DNA of 64,000 nucleotides from JAJPKK01 sp963747835 (GTDB lineage Bacteria; Pseudomonadota; Alphaproteobacteria; Rhizobiales; Xanthobacteraceae): assembly GCA_963747835.1 (NCBI GenBank), contig CAVVGO010000007.1, positions 496,001 to 560,000 of the forward strand. The letters run 5' to 3'. Under the pieces are notes generated by a model. The model worked only from the letters and a program-made list of their open reading frames with translations, had not been told where the DNA came from and did no database searches. Positions 43,431 to 52,116 of this stretch are shown in pieces. Every line of letters begins with the position of its first letter. The stretch's first letter is position 1. The translations under genes and the position numbers were made by a program.

Positions 43431-44453
43431 TCATCCCCCTCCCATCGCGTCGGCCAGCGAGGGCAGTCGCGGCAGCCCTTCCGGCAGGCCGAAGCGCGCA
43501 GGAGCGGCGGTTCGCTCGCCGGCGCGCAGTTTCGCCGATCGCGCGCGCGGATTCTCGCGCGTCTCCGCCTCGTCCGGGACGACCGGACGGCGGGTCAGCG
43601 CCGCAAAGGTGGCGGGGGTCGGCGCCGTCTCCGGCAGGTGGCGGGAGCCGCGGCCGGTGCCGCCGCGTGAGGCGAGGAAGTTCTTGACGATGCGGTCTTC
43701 CAGCGAATGGAACGACACCACGACCAGCCTGCCGCCCGGCTTGAGAACCCGTTCGGCGGCGAGGAGGCCCTCGGCAAGCTCACCCAGTTCCTCGTTCACG
43801 AACAGCCGCAATGACTGGAAGGTTCGCGTCGCCGGGTGAATTTCGCCAGGCTTGCTCCGCACCACGCGGCCAACGACAGTCGCAAGCGCAAGCGTGGTAT
43901 CGATCGGGCGTTCCCGCCGCGCCGCCACGATGGCACGCGCGACGCCGCGCGCGTGGCGCTCCTCGCCCAACAGGAAAATAATGTCTGCAAGATCGCGCTC
44001 GGAGGCCACCGCGACGACTTCGGCGGCCGATGGACCGTCGCCGCCCATGCGCATGTCGAGCGGACCGTCCTGGCGGAATGAGAACCCGCGCCCGGGCGTG
44101 TCGAGTTGCATCGAGGAAACCCCGAGATCGAGCACGACACCGTCCACGCGGCCCTGGCCTTCCGCGCCGATCGCGAGGCCGGCTGCAATCCGGTCGAGCT
44201 CCGCGAAGCGGCCTTCAACCAAAGTGAGGCGGCCACCGGATGCGGCGGCCTGGGAAGCGCCCGCCGCGATCGCGGTGCTGTCGCGATCGATGCCGACCAC
44301 GCGGGTGTCCGCGGCCGACAGAATGCCGGCCGTATAGCCGCCGGCCCCGAACGTGCCGTCGATATAAATCCCGCCGTCGCGAGGTGCGAGGTAATCCATC
44401 ACCTGCCGGATCAGCACCGGAACATGCCGGGCCGTCATGGCGGCGACCGGCAT
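43431..44453 (-). CDS. rsmH: 16S rRNA (cytosine(1402)-N(4))-methyltransferase RsmH
   Basis: 340-aa SAM-dependent methyltransferase modifying C1402 in the ribosomal P site. The N-terminal ARHVPVLIRQVMDYLAPRDGG leads to the SAM loop YIDGTFGAGGYTAGIL; VVGIDRDSTAIAAG and VDGVVLDLGVSSMQLD follow, and the C-terminal LVVVSFHSLEDRIVKNF is diagnostic. The start at 44453 matches the family; a longer frame exists upstream but is not conserved. It is the first gene of the dcw cluster here, since no mraZ precedes it. Confidence 0.93.
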   Translation of the reverse strand: MPVAAMTARHVPVLIRQVMDYLAPRDGGIYIDGTFGAGGYTAGILSAADTRVVGIDRDSTAIAAGASQAAASGGRLTLVEGRFAELDRIAAGLAIGAEGQGRVDGVVLDLGVSSMQLDTPGRGFSFRQDGPLDMRMGGDGPSAAEVVAVASERDLADIIFLLGEERHARGVARAIVAARRERPIDTTLALATVVGRVVRSKPGEIHPATRTFQSLRLFVNEELGELAEGLLAAERVLKPGGRLVVVSFHSLEDRIVKNFLASRGGTGRGSRHLPETAPTPATFAALTRRPVVPDEAETRENPRARSAKLRAGERTAAPARFGLPEGLPRLPSLADAMGGG

Positions 44454-44757
44454 GGCGCGGCGAGGCGCGCGAGGCTCGATCCGGCGACCCCGCAATCCAT
44501 GGTCTCGGCAACTCCCAGATGGCCGGCGGCGGGGCGGCGCGCGAACGTCCCGGCCTGATGCGGTCGGCGACAAGGAAAACGAAAGGTTAATTTCGGATAC
44601 CATGGGCCTGCGCATCAATTCAGCCCCCGCGGCGCCGGTCCGGCCGCGTGAGGAAGATCAATGCACTTAATAACGGTTAAACTTAAAGAAACGTTGCCGA
44701 GCCTTGCATCTTGGACAAGGTGAACCCGGGTGAACTTGGGCATTACGGACGGGCCAC
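44454..44757. other. Divergent promoter region of the dcw cluster
   Basis: 304 bases between rsmH (minus) and the phosphoesterase gene (plus). AT-rich around 44660-44700. It should hold the main dcw promoter. I see no mraZ gene here and cannot identify the repeated boxes that MraZ binds. Confidence 0.5.
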
Positions 44758-45498
44758 ATGCGGATCGCACTGTTCACCGACATCCACGGCAACCGCGAGG
44801 CGCTCGAGGCCTGCCTCGACCATGCCGGCCGTGGCCGGATCGATCGCTACGTTTTTCTCGGCGATTACATCGGCTACGGGGCCGACCCGGTCTCTACGCT
44901 CGAAACGGTGATGGAATACGCCGGCCGCGGCGCGGTGGCCCTCCTCGGCAACCACGATGCCGCCGCGCTGGTGCCGGATCCTCACATGAGCGATTCGGCC
45001 TGGACCGCAATGGAATGGACGCGCGCACGGCTCGGCCCGGCCCATCTCGAATTCATCAGAGGCTTGCCGCTCACCTGCCAGGATGGCGGCAGGCTTTATG
45101 CGCACGCCAACGCCAATGCGCCCGGCGACTGGGGGTACGTCACCAACCTCTACGCCGCCTCGAAGAGCCTGATGGCGACCCAGGCCCACGCGACCTTTTG
45201 CGGCCACACCCACATGCCGATGCTGTTCCACATGTCGATGACCGGGAAGATCGCAAGCTTCGAACCGGTCGACCGGGTCGACATTCCGCTCACCGCGCGG
45301 CGCCGCTGGCTCGCGGTCATCGGCTCGGTTGGGCAGCCGCGCGACCATAATCCGGCCGCCTGCTATGCGGTGCTCGATGCCACCAGCGGCATCCTCACCT
45401 ATGTTCGCGTGCCCTACGACATCGATGCCGCCGCCCGCAAGATTCGCGAAGCCGGATTGCCGGTCGCGCTGAGCCTGCGTCTGTTCGAAGGCACTTGA
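44758..45498 (+). CDS. Calcineurin-type metallophosphoesterase
   Basis: 246-aa cytoplasmic phosphoesterase. The metal-site motifs are complete: DIHGN near residue 8, FLGDYIGYG, LGNHDAAAL, a His in YAHANANAP and the final CGHTHMPM. Proteins of this size are diadenosine tetraphosphatases, protein phosphatases or YfcE-like phosphodiesterases. The gene directly downstream (14 bases) encodes a Ser/Thr protein kinase, so this may be the opposing phosphatase. That is inference from position. Confidence 0.85.
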   Translation: MRIALFTDIHGNREALEACLDHAGRGRIDRYVFLGDYIGYGADPVSTLETVMEYAGRGAVALLGNHDAAALVPDPHMSDSAWTAMEWTRARLGPAHLEFIRGLPLTCQDGGRLYAHANANAPGDWGYVTNLYAASKSLMATQAHATFCGHTHMPMLFHMSMTGKIASFEPVDRVDIPLTARRRWLAVIGSVGQPRDHNPAACYAVLDATSGILTYVRVPYDIDAAARKIREAGLPVALSLRLFEGT

Positions 45499-45512
45499 AC
45501 GGGGAATCGACC

Positions 45513-46923
45513 ATGGCGGCGCATGATCTCAAGGAAGGCCAGGTGGTCGACGGCTTCCGGCTGGAAGCGGCGCTTGAACCGGGCGGCATGGCGAATTTTT
45601 GGCGCGTCAGCCGCGACGGCGCCGACATGCCGATGCTGATGAAGGTGCCGTTGCTGCGACGCGGCGAGGACCCGATCACCATTGTGGGTTTCGAGGTCGA
45701 GCAGATGATTCTTGCGCGGCTGAGCGGCACTCACGTGCCGCGCTTCGTCGCCGCCGGCGATTTCGAGCAGCCCTACATCGTCATGGAGCTGGTAACCGGG
45801 CGGCCCTTGAAGGCGCTGCTGGACAAGACTTCCGTTGCCACCCGACGAGGTCGCGGCGATCGGCGCCCGGATCGCGTTCGCGCTGCACGACCTGCATCGC
45901 CAGAACGTCATCCACCTCGATCTCAAGCCGTCGAACGTGATCCTGCGCCCTGACGGCGAGGTCGTGCTGATCGACTTCGGCTTGTCGCGCCACGCCGAAC
46001 TGCCGGACCTGATTGCGGAAGAGTTCGAAGGCGCCGTCGGCACCGGCCCCTATATCGCCCCCGAGCAGGTGCTCGGCGACCGGGGCGATCCGCGCAGCGA
46101 CATATTCTCGCTCGGCGTCATCCTGTATTTCCTGGCGACCGGCGAACGGCCGTTCGGCGAGCCGCAACGGGAGGCGGAGTGGCGGCGCCGGCTGTGGCGC
46201 GATCCGCAGCCGCCACGACGCTGGAATAAGGCGGTGCCGGCCTGGCTGCAGGAGATCATCCTGCGCTGTCTCGAAATCGATCCGGGCGATCGCTACGCCA
46301 CGGCGGCGCAACTGGCTTTCGATCTGCAGCATCCGGGCGAGGTGGTGCTGACGAAACGCGCCGAGCGTCTGCAGCGCGACGGCATGGTAACCGTCATGAT
46401 GCGATGGCTGCGCGCCCGCGATGCAAAGCCGACACGTCGCCACAGCGTCGCCGGCCAGTTGGCGCGGGCACCGATCATTCTCGCTGCGATCGATCTCGCA
46501 CCCGAGGCGGAGCGGTTGGCCGCAGCACTTGCGGTTGAGGTACGGCGGGTGCTCACGACCGAGCCTGAGGCACGCGTCACCTGCGTCAATGTATTGCGGA
46601 CGGCGCGGCTCGCCCTCGATCCGCTCCCGGAGGGGCGCACGCCCCATCTGCAGCGCCTGATCGAATTAAAGCATTGGGCACGGGGCCTCAGCATCGCGGG
46701 AGACCGCATCACCTATCACGTGCTCGAGTCGCTCGACCCAGCCGTCGCGGTCGTCGAATACGCACGAAATAACCAGGTCGACCACATCGTCATCGGAGCG
46801 CGGAGCAGTTCTGGGCTGCGCCGCTATCTCGGGAGCGTGTCGTCGCGGGTCGTCGCAGAGGCGCCGTGTACGGTAACGGTGGTGCGCCGGCCCCACCAGG
46901 GCGATCAATCCGCGGCGGCGTAA
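45513..46923 (+). CDS. Ser/Thr protein kinase fused to a universal stress domain, frameshifted
   Basis: About 469 aa when restored. The N-lobe has a glycine loop LEPGGMANFWRV and the Lys in LMKVPLL; the C-lobe has VIHLDLKPSNVIL (catalytic loop), IDFGLSRH (Mg site) and GTGPYIAPEQVLGD. From about residue 320 a universal stress protein domain follows (IILAAIDLAPEAERL; VDHIVIGARSSSGLRRYLGSVSSRVVAEAPCTVTVV) with the nucleotide-binding G-x9-G(S/T) pattern. The halves are in different frames: after LLDKTS the family continues as LPPDEVAAIG one frame over, at about 45830-45836, so one base seems inserted. The ATG at 45513 has GGGGAA upstream. It probably senses nucleotide or stress state and phosphorylates targets. 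Confidence 0.82.
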
Positions 46924-46980
46924 TCATAAAGCGGATGCGGGCGCGGAACTGGCGTCGCCCGACAGCGTTGACCGCCGTGA

Positions 46981-47012
46981 GCCAGTGTAACCGGCGCGCG
47001 TTTCACACTGGC
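46981..47012. terminator. Hairpin before the PRC-barrel gene
   Basis: Arms GCCAGTGT and ACACTGGC around a 16-base GC-rich loop, followed by TTTC. It lies 57 bases after the kinase gene and 20 bases before the next ATG, so it could end the kinase transcript or structure the leader of the next. Confidence 0.4.
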
Positions 47013-47032
47013 TTTCAACCAGGAGAACAGGC

Positions 47033-47521
47033 ATGACCAGAACACTTATGGTTTTTGCGGCCATGAGCGGTTTGACAATGTCGACCGCACTTGCGCAGGC
47101 GCCGCTGAACCCCGCACCGGCACCGCCCCAGACCGCCGCACCCGCCAAATCCGGAAGTTCGGCGATCATCAACACGCAGGCCAGCGACGAATGGCTTGCC
47201 TCCAAGTTGAAAGGTACGACGGTCGTCGGCGCGGACGGCCAGAAGATCGGCGATGTCGTCGACATCCTGCTTGACCGCTCCGGCCAGGCGAGAGCATTCA
47301 TCGTTGGCATTGGGGGCGTTCTTGGCCTCGGCGCCAAGGACGTTGCGGTCGAGATGACCGAGTTCCACCAAATGCCCGCCGCCAATGGCAAGGACCAGTT
47401 GAAGCTGGACATGACGAAGGAGCAGCTTGCCCAGGCGGCGGAGTTCAAGCCGCTGCCCGGTCCGGCCAGCACTACCGGCGCGGCCCCGATCGGTTCGCCG
47501 CCGCCCGCGCCGCGGCCGTAG
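47033..47521 (+). CDS. Secreted PRC-barrel domain protein
   Basis: 162 aa. A signal peptide (MTRTLMVFAAMSGLTMSTALAQ) is followed by a Pro/Ala-rich segment and a PRC-barrel domain at about residues 50-115 (WLASKLKGTTVVGADGQKIGDVVDILLD, then RAFIVGIGGVLGLGAKDVAVEM), with a Pro-rich tail. Periplasmic PRC-barrel proteins are frequent in Hyphomicrobiales, and their role is unclear. AGGAGAACAGGC precedes the ATG. A strong terminator follows. Confidence 0.82.
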   Translation: MTRTLMVFAAMSGLTMSTALAQAPLNPAPAPPQTAAPAKSGSSAIINTQASDEWLASKLKGTTVVGADGQKIGDVVDILLDRSGQARAFIVGIGGVLGLGAKDVAVEMTEFHQMPAANGKDQLKLDMTKEQLAQAAEFKPLPGPASTTGAAPIGSPPPAPRP

Positions 47522-47558
47522 AAGCTAACTGCGCCTCAAAACTGTAAATCGGATCGAA

Positions 47559-47588
47559 AGCGGCCCGGCTTGTCCGGGCCGCTTTTTT
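47559..47588 (+). terminator. Intrinsic terminator after the PRC-barrel gene
   Basis: Ten-base perfect stem (AGCGGCCCGG with CCGGGCCGCT) around a five-base loop, followed by six Ts. It starts 38 bases past the stop codon. Confidence 0.85.
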
Positions 47589-47611
47589 GTGGTGTTGAGG
47601 GCAGGCGCAAA

Positions 47612-48433
47612 ATGCCGCTCGTTTTCCCCATTCGTCTTCCCCATTCGTGGCGATCTATCGATTTGACTCAGAAGTTCAAACCCGATTCCCGGTTCGTGAG
47701 CCGCGTGTGGCCGTCGCCCAATCACGGCGACCGGACCCTTGGCATCGATATCCTGCTGCTCCACTACACCGGGATGGCCTCCACCGCGGACGCGGTCGAA
47801 CGCCTCTGCCAGCCCTCCGCCAGGGTATCGTCGCACTACGTGATCGACGAACACGGCGAAATTCTTCAGCTCGTTGCGGAGTCGCGGCGCGCATGGCATG
47901 CGGGCGAATCGTCGTGGGAGGGCGTCACCGACATCAATTCGTCCTCCATCGGCATCGAGATCGGCAATCCGGGTCACAGCTTCGGCTATCCGGACTTCCC
48001 CGACACCCAGATCGCCGCGGTGATCGACTTGTGCGGGGACATAGTGGCGCGCCACCGCATCCGACCGCAACACGTACTCGCCCATTCCGACGTGGCGCCG
48101 CGGCGCAAGCGCGATCCCGGTGAGAAGTTTCCGTGGCAGCGCCTGTTCGCGGCCGGGATCGGTGCCTGGGTCGGGCCGGCGCCGCTGACGCCGGTATCCG
48201 CATCGCCGGACATCGGCGACAAAGGCCCCGAGATTGCGGAGTTACAGGTGGCACTCAAGCGGTACGGCTACGGCGTCGAGGCGACCGGCGTCTACGACCA
48301 CGACACCGCGACCATTGTCACCGCGTTCCAGCGCCACTTCCGCCCCGCGCGAGTGGACGGCCTCGCCGACCGTTCGACCATCGATACGCTGCAGGCATTG
48401 CTGGCGGCGCGGGACGAGACCCTCTCGGCGTGA
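47612..48433 (+). CDS. N-acetylmuramoyl-L-alanine amidase (AmpD type) with peptidoglycan-binding domain
   Basis: 273 aa. Amidase_2 domain at about residues 30-180: the zinc ligands His in LLLHYTGM and LAHSDVAPRRKRDPG, a GIEIGNPGHSFGYPDF segment, and the K/R-DPG-x-x-FPW end. A PG_binding_1 repeat follows at about residues 205-270 (DIGDKGPEIAELQVALKRYGYG...GVYDHDTATIVTAFQRHFRP). It cleaves the MurNAc-L-Ala bond, in muropeptide recycling or wall turnover. I see no signal peptide, so it is probably cytoplasmic like AmpD. I choose the ATG at 47612, since an earlier in-frame codon lies inside the terminator. Confidence 0.88.
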   Translation: MPLVFPIRLPHSWRSIDLTQKFKPDSRFVSRVWPSPNHGDRTLGIDILLLHYTGMASTADAVERLCQPSARVSSHYVIDEHGEILQLVAESRRAWHAGESSWEGVTDINSSSIGIEIGNPGHSFGYPDFPDTQIAAVIDLCGDIVARHRIRPQHVLAHSDVAPRRKRDPGEKFPWQRLFAAGIGAWVGPAPLTPVSASPDIGDKGPEIAELQVALKRYGYGVEATGVYDHDTATIVTAFQRHFRPARVDGLADRSTIDTLQALLAARDETLSA

Positions 48434-48442
48434 ACGTCGGCC

Positions 48443-49219
48443 TCAGGCGTGTTCTTCGATCACGCTCGCCCGAACGTCTTCCTCGATCAGCCGCCAGATG
48501 TGATCCACATAAGCGACGAATTCCGGGGTGCGCTTGATTGCAAGCGCGCGCGGCCGCGGCAGCGTGATCTCGACATTTTCCTGGATGCGGCCGGGCCGTC
48601 GCGCCAGCACCAGCACACGGTCCGACAGGAACACCGCCTCGTCGATCTGGTGGGTGACGAACAGCACGGTCTTGCGGCCCTCCTCCCAGATACGCATAAG
48701 CTCGGTCTGCATGATCTCCCGGGTCTGGGCGTCGAGTGCCGAGAACGGCTCGTCCATCAGCAGGATTTCCGGATCGATGGCGAGCGCGCGGGCGAGATTG
48801 ACGCGCTGGCGCATGCCGCCGGAGAGTTGGCGCGGGAAATAGTGCTCGAAGCCTTCGAGCCCGACGAGGCGCAACAGGTCGCGCGTACGGCTTCTCTCAG
48901 GCGCGCCGGCGCGGCCCGCGACCTCGGGACCGATCATGGCGTTGGAGAGCACGGTGCGCCACGGCAACAGATTGTCGCTCTGGAACACGAAGCCGCGGTC
49001 GCTGCCTGGCTTGAGCACGGCGCGCCCGTCGAGCAGCACGTCGCCGCCGCTCGCCGGCTCGAGCCCCGCCACAATGCGCAGCAGTGTGGTCTTGCCGCAG
49101 CCGCTGGGGCCGACTAGCGAGATGAATTCGCCGCGCTCGATGGCAACGTCGATCTCGCGCAGCACTTCGAGATCGCCGAAGCGCTTGGTCAATCGGCTGA
49201 GGGACAGTTTTGCTGCCAT
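48443..49219 (-). CDS. ABC transporter ATPase (nitrate/sulfonate/taurine type)
   Basis: 258-aa ATPase of the SsuB/TauB group. Walker A: VGPSGCGKTTLLR; signature: LSGGMRQRVNLARAL; Walker B: LLMDEPFSALD; H-loop: LFVTHQIDEAVFLSDRV. It is the last gene of a six-gene minus-strand operon that runs from a hydrolase gene at 53716. The group carries aromatic or aliphatic sulphonates, pyrimidine precursors and similar small molecules. Confidence 0.9.
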   Translation of the reverse strand: MAAKLSLSRLTKRFGDLEVLREIDVAIERGEFISLVGPSGCGKTTLLRIVAGLEPASGGDVLLDGRAVLKPGSDRGFVFQSDNLLPWRTVLSNAMIGPEVAGRAGAPERSRTRDLLRLVGLEGFEHYFPRQLSGGMRQRVNLARALAIDPEILLMDEPFSALDAQTREIMQTELMRIWEEGRKTVLFVTHQIDEAVFLSDRVLVLARRPGRIQENVEITLPRPRALAIKRTPEFVAYVDHIWRLIEEDVRASVIEEHA

Positions 49220-49232
49220 GGGTGTTCCTGCG

Positions 49233-50060
49233 TCAATCCCGCGTCCACGGCACCAGCGCGCGTTCGATCCAGCTAAATCCCGCCGTCATGACAATGCCGG
49301 CGACGGCAAGCACGATCACGCCGGCAAACAGTTCCGGCATGTTGAAGGCATCGGCTGACTGGCTGATCAGCCGGCCCAGGCCCGCGCGCGAGCCGAACAG
49401 TTCGGCGACGACGACGCCGATCAGGCCACGTCCGATGCCGAGCTTGAGGCCGGCCAGAATGAACGGCATCGCCGACGGCAGCGACAGCTTGAAGAAGATC
49501 TGCCGCGGCGTCGCCCCGAAGCTGCGCAGCATCTCGATCAGCCGCGGGCTGGTGGTGCGCAATCCGGCCTCGGTATTGATGGTGACGGGAAACAGCACCA
49601 GGAAGATCACCACCACAACCTTCGACCAGATGCCGATGCCGAGCCACAGGATGAACAGCGGCGCGAGCGCGATGGTTGGCGTCGCGTAAAGCCCGGAAAC
49701 CCAAGGCTGGGCCGCCTTCTTGGCGACCTCGCTGCTCGCCATGGCGAAGCCCAACGCAATACCAAGGAAGCTCGCGACCACATAACCGAGCGCGAATTCC
49801 TCGGCGCTGATTTCGACATGGGGCCACAACTGGCCGGTCACGGCAAGCCGGTAGATCGCCCCGAAGATTTCGGTCGGCGCCGCCAGGAAAAGCGAATTTG
49901 CAATAACGACGCGGCTCACAAACTCCCACAGCGCGAGTCCGGCCACGATCGACAGCACTCCGACGAACGGCATTGCGTGCGTCCGCGCCGACCGGCGCGG
50001 TGCGGCCTGCGGGCGCGGCGCGGCGGCGATCCCGGAAGAACTCGTTTCGATCGTGGCCAT
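49233..50060 (-). CDS. ABC transporter permease (SsuC/TauC type)
   Basis: 275-aa inner-membrane permease with about six helices (FVGVLSIVAGLALWEFVSRVV..., GYVVASFLGIALGFAM...). The EAA loop is visible as FGATPRQIFFKLSLPSAMPFILAGLKLGIG. It lies 13 bases upstream of the ATPase gene and pairs with it. The family is clear; the substrate is not. Confidence 0.9.
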   Translation of the reverse strand: MATIETSSSGIAAAPRPQAAPRRSARTHAMPFVGVLSIVAGLALWEFVSRVVIANSLFLAAPTEIFGAIYRLAVTGQLWPHVEISAEEFALGYVVASFLGIALGFAMASSEVAKKAAQPWVSGLYATPTIALAPLFILWLGIGIWSKVVVVIFLVLFPVTINTEAGLRTTSPRLIEMLRSFGATPRQIFFKLSLPSAMPFILAGLKLGIGRGLIGVVVAELFGSRAGLGRLISQSADAFNMPELFAGVIVLAVAGIVMTAGFSWIERALVPWTRD

Positions 50061-50074
50061 GCAGTCGGATTAGT

Positions 50075-51046
50075 TCAATCCGACACTTCTGTCACGCCCG
50101 GCAGCAGAAGGCGACCGACATCTATGCCGGCCGGCAGGTCGCCGAGGCTTTGGAGGGCTCCTACCAACGCCTTGAGCCGGGTGATCGAGACCTTGCCGCT
50201 CGGCTCGAAAAATTTCCCCTTGCGATAGAAGTCATAGGCCTTTTCCACCTCGTCAGGCTTGAGGCCGGAGGCCGTGACCATCATGGCAACCGCTTCGGGG
50301 CGATTGCGGTCGTCCTCGAACCACGCCACCGCCCTCGCATGCGCGTCGAGAAGCCGCGCCAGGATCGCCTTGTGGCCGTTCGCCCACGGCACGTTCACCA
50401 CCGTGCCGGAGAACGGCAATTCCGGCGCGAAGTCGACCGTCAGGCCAAGCTCGTTGAAGCCGCGCGCCACCGCCTGGAAGTTATAGGGCGGCAGCAGGAT
50501 CGCGGCATCGACGGCGCCCGATTGCAGCGCCGCCGCGCGCGCCGAGGTGGCGCCGGCATACACCATATCGAAATCGCCCGGCACGACGCCGCTCGGCGCC
50601 AGCATCCGTTCCACATAGATGCGGGTGATATCCTTGGCGCCGCCGACCGAGATCGTCTTGCCCTTGAGATCGCGGAACGACTTGATGGTGGGTTTGGCGA
50701 GCAGCGCATAGGGCGGCGACTGGGATTCGAACCGCACGATGGCGATCGGCGATCCCTTCTCGATGGCGCGGATCGGATCGACCAAGCCGGTCGACATGGT
50801 GACGTCGAGCGAGGCCGCGGTGAGCTGCTGGATCATGGCGGCACTCGACTGCACGTAGACAAGGTCGATCTTGATGTCCTTCTCGGCAAACATCCCTTTG
50901 TTGATGCCGATGAAGACCGGCCACAGATTGGCCGATGCCGAGCCGACGGTGCCGACGATCACGGTATCGGCGGCGCGGGCCGGCACGACAGCGAGGGCGG
51001 CGGCGATCGCCAATCCGAGCCGCGCCGATCGCCCCAACTTGTACAT
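50075..51046 (-). CDS. ABC transporter substrate-binding protein, NMT1/SsuA type, copy 1
   Basis: 323-aa periplasmic protein. The signal peptide ends in LAVVPARAA, and the fold follows the SsuA/THI5-like pattern (TVGSASANLWPVFIGINKGMFAEKDIKIDLVYVQSSAAMIQQLTA). It is clearly paralogous to the next gene upstream: VDPIRAIEKGSPIAIVR here against VDPIRAIDKGAPVALVR there. GGAGGATATC precedes the ATG at 51046. Two binding proteins for one permease could widen the substrate range. Confidence 0.88.
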   Translation of the reverse strand: MYKLGRSARLGLAIAAALAVVPARAADTVIVGTVGSASANLWPVFIGINKGMFAEKDIKIDLVYVQSSAAMIQQLTAASLDVTMSTGLVDPIRAIEKGSPIAIVRFESQSPPYALLAKPTIKSFRDLKGKTISVGGAKDITRIYVERMLAPSGVVPGDFDMVYAGATSARAAALQSGAVDAAILLPPYNFQAVARGFNELGLTVDFAPELPFSGTVVNVPWANGHKAILARLLDAHARAVAWFEDDRNRPEAVAMMVTASGLKPDEVEKAYDFYRKGKFFEPSGKVSITRLKALVGALQSLGDLPAGIDVGRLLLPGVTEVSD

Positions 51047-51075
51047 GATATCCTCCGTCGGCTGTCTCACCGGCC

Positions 51076-52116
51076 TCAATCCGTCACTTGCGTCAGCCCC
51101 GGCATGAACAGGCGATCGACCGTCATATCGGCCGGAATGTCGCCCAGCTCCTGCAGGGCTTCCAGCACCAAGCCGAGCTTGGCGCGGGAAATCTTGCCGG
51201 TCAATTCAAAAAAATGGCCCTGGTGCAGGAAGTCGTAGCTCTTCTCCACGTCGGCTGGCGCGAGGCTGCTGACCTCGATCATGAGGTCGATGGCTTCGCG
51301 CCGGTTGGCGGGGTCTTCGAGCCACAGGATGGCCTTGGAGTAGATGCCGAGATAGGTCTGCATCGTCTTCATGTTGCGCGCCGCCCAGTTGCGATTTGTC
51401 GACACGCCGGAGAACGGCATATCGACGGTGTCGGCGGTCATGCCGAGGTTGCTGTAGCCGACAGCTTCGGCGTGGAAATTATGGGGCGTGGTCAACAGCG
51501 CGGCGTCCGCGGCGCCTGATTGCAGGGCTGCAAAGCGCGCCGCGGTGGCGCCGGCGAAGATGAGGTCGACGTCGCGCGGCGCGACGCCGCTCGGCTTGAG
51601 CATGCGCTCGAAGAAGATGCGGGTGATGTCCTTCGACCCGCCGACCGAGACGATCCTCCCCTTGAGATCCGCCATGGCGCGGATCGCGGGCTTCGCCATC
51701 AGGGCGTAAGGCGGCTTCTGGGTCTCGATGCGCACCAGCGCAACCGGCGCACCCTTGTCGATCGCGCGGATCGGATCGACGAGGCCGCTGCCGACGCTGA
51801 CATTGATGGAGTTGGCGGCAAGCTGCTGGATGACGCTCGCGTTCGACTGCGCATAGACGAGATCGATCTTGATGCCCTCGGCGTCGAAGAACCCCTTTTT
51901 GCGGGCGACCAAGACCGGCCACAGATTGGTCGAGCCCGACGACACGCCGCCGGCGATGATGGTTTCGGCGGCCGGTGCGGCGGTCGCGGTCAGAAGCGTT
52001 GCGGCGATGCAAAGTGCGATCGCGGTGCCGAGCCGGCAGGATTTTCTTGACGGTGCGGCTGCCCCCTCCGGTCCCCGGCGTGGGGACGAAGCGGAGACGA
52101 GCGGCCGCCGGCCCAT
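51076..52116 (-). CDS. ABC transporter substrate-binding protein, NMT1/SsuA type, copy 2
   Basis: 346-aa periplasmic protein with a longer N terminus before its signal (RLGTAIALCIAATLLTATAAPAAE). The body matches copy 1 in order and spacing (SSGSTNLWPVLVARKKGFFDAEGIKIDLVYAQSNASVIQQL). A tandem duplication is the simplest origin, now well diverged. Its ATG shares one base with the stop of the deacetylase gene (TGATG). Confidence 0.88.
   Translation of the reverse strand: MGRRPLVSASSPRRGPEGAAAPSRKSCRLGTAIALCIAATLLTATAAPAAETIIAGGVSSGSTNLWPVLVARKKGFFDAEGIKIDLVYAQSNASVIQQLAANSINVSVGSGLVDPIRAIDKGAPVALVRIETQKPPYALMAKPAIRAMADLKGRIVSVGGSKDITRIFFERMLKPSGVAPRDVDLIFAGATAARFAALQSGAADAALLTTPHNFHAEAVGYSNLGMTADTVDMPFSGVSTNRNWAARNMKTMQTYLGIYSKAILWLEDPANRREAIDLMIEVSSLAPADVEKSYDFLHQGHFFELTGKISRAKLGLVLEALQELGDIPADMTVDRLFMPGLTQVTD

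Noticed and set aside
47570..47611. Upstream in-frame start for the amidase gene
   Set aside because: It falls inside the stem and T-run of the terminator at 47559-47588. The ATG at 47612 is the sensible start.
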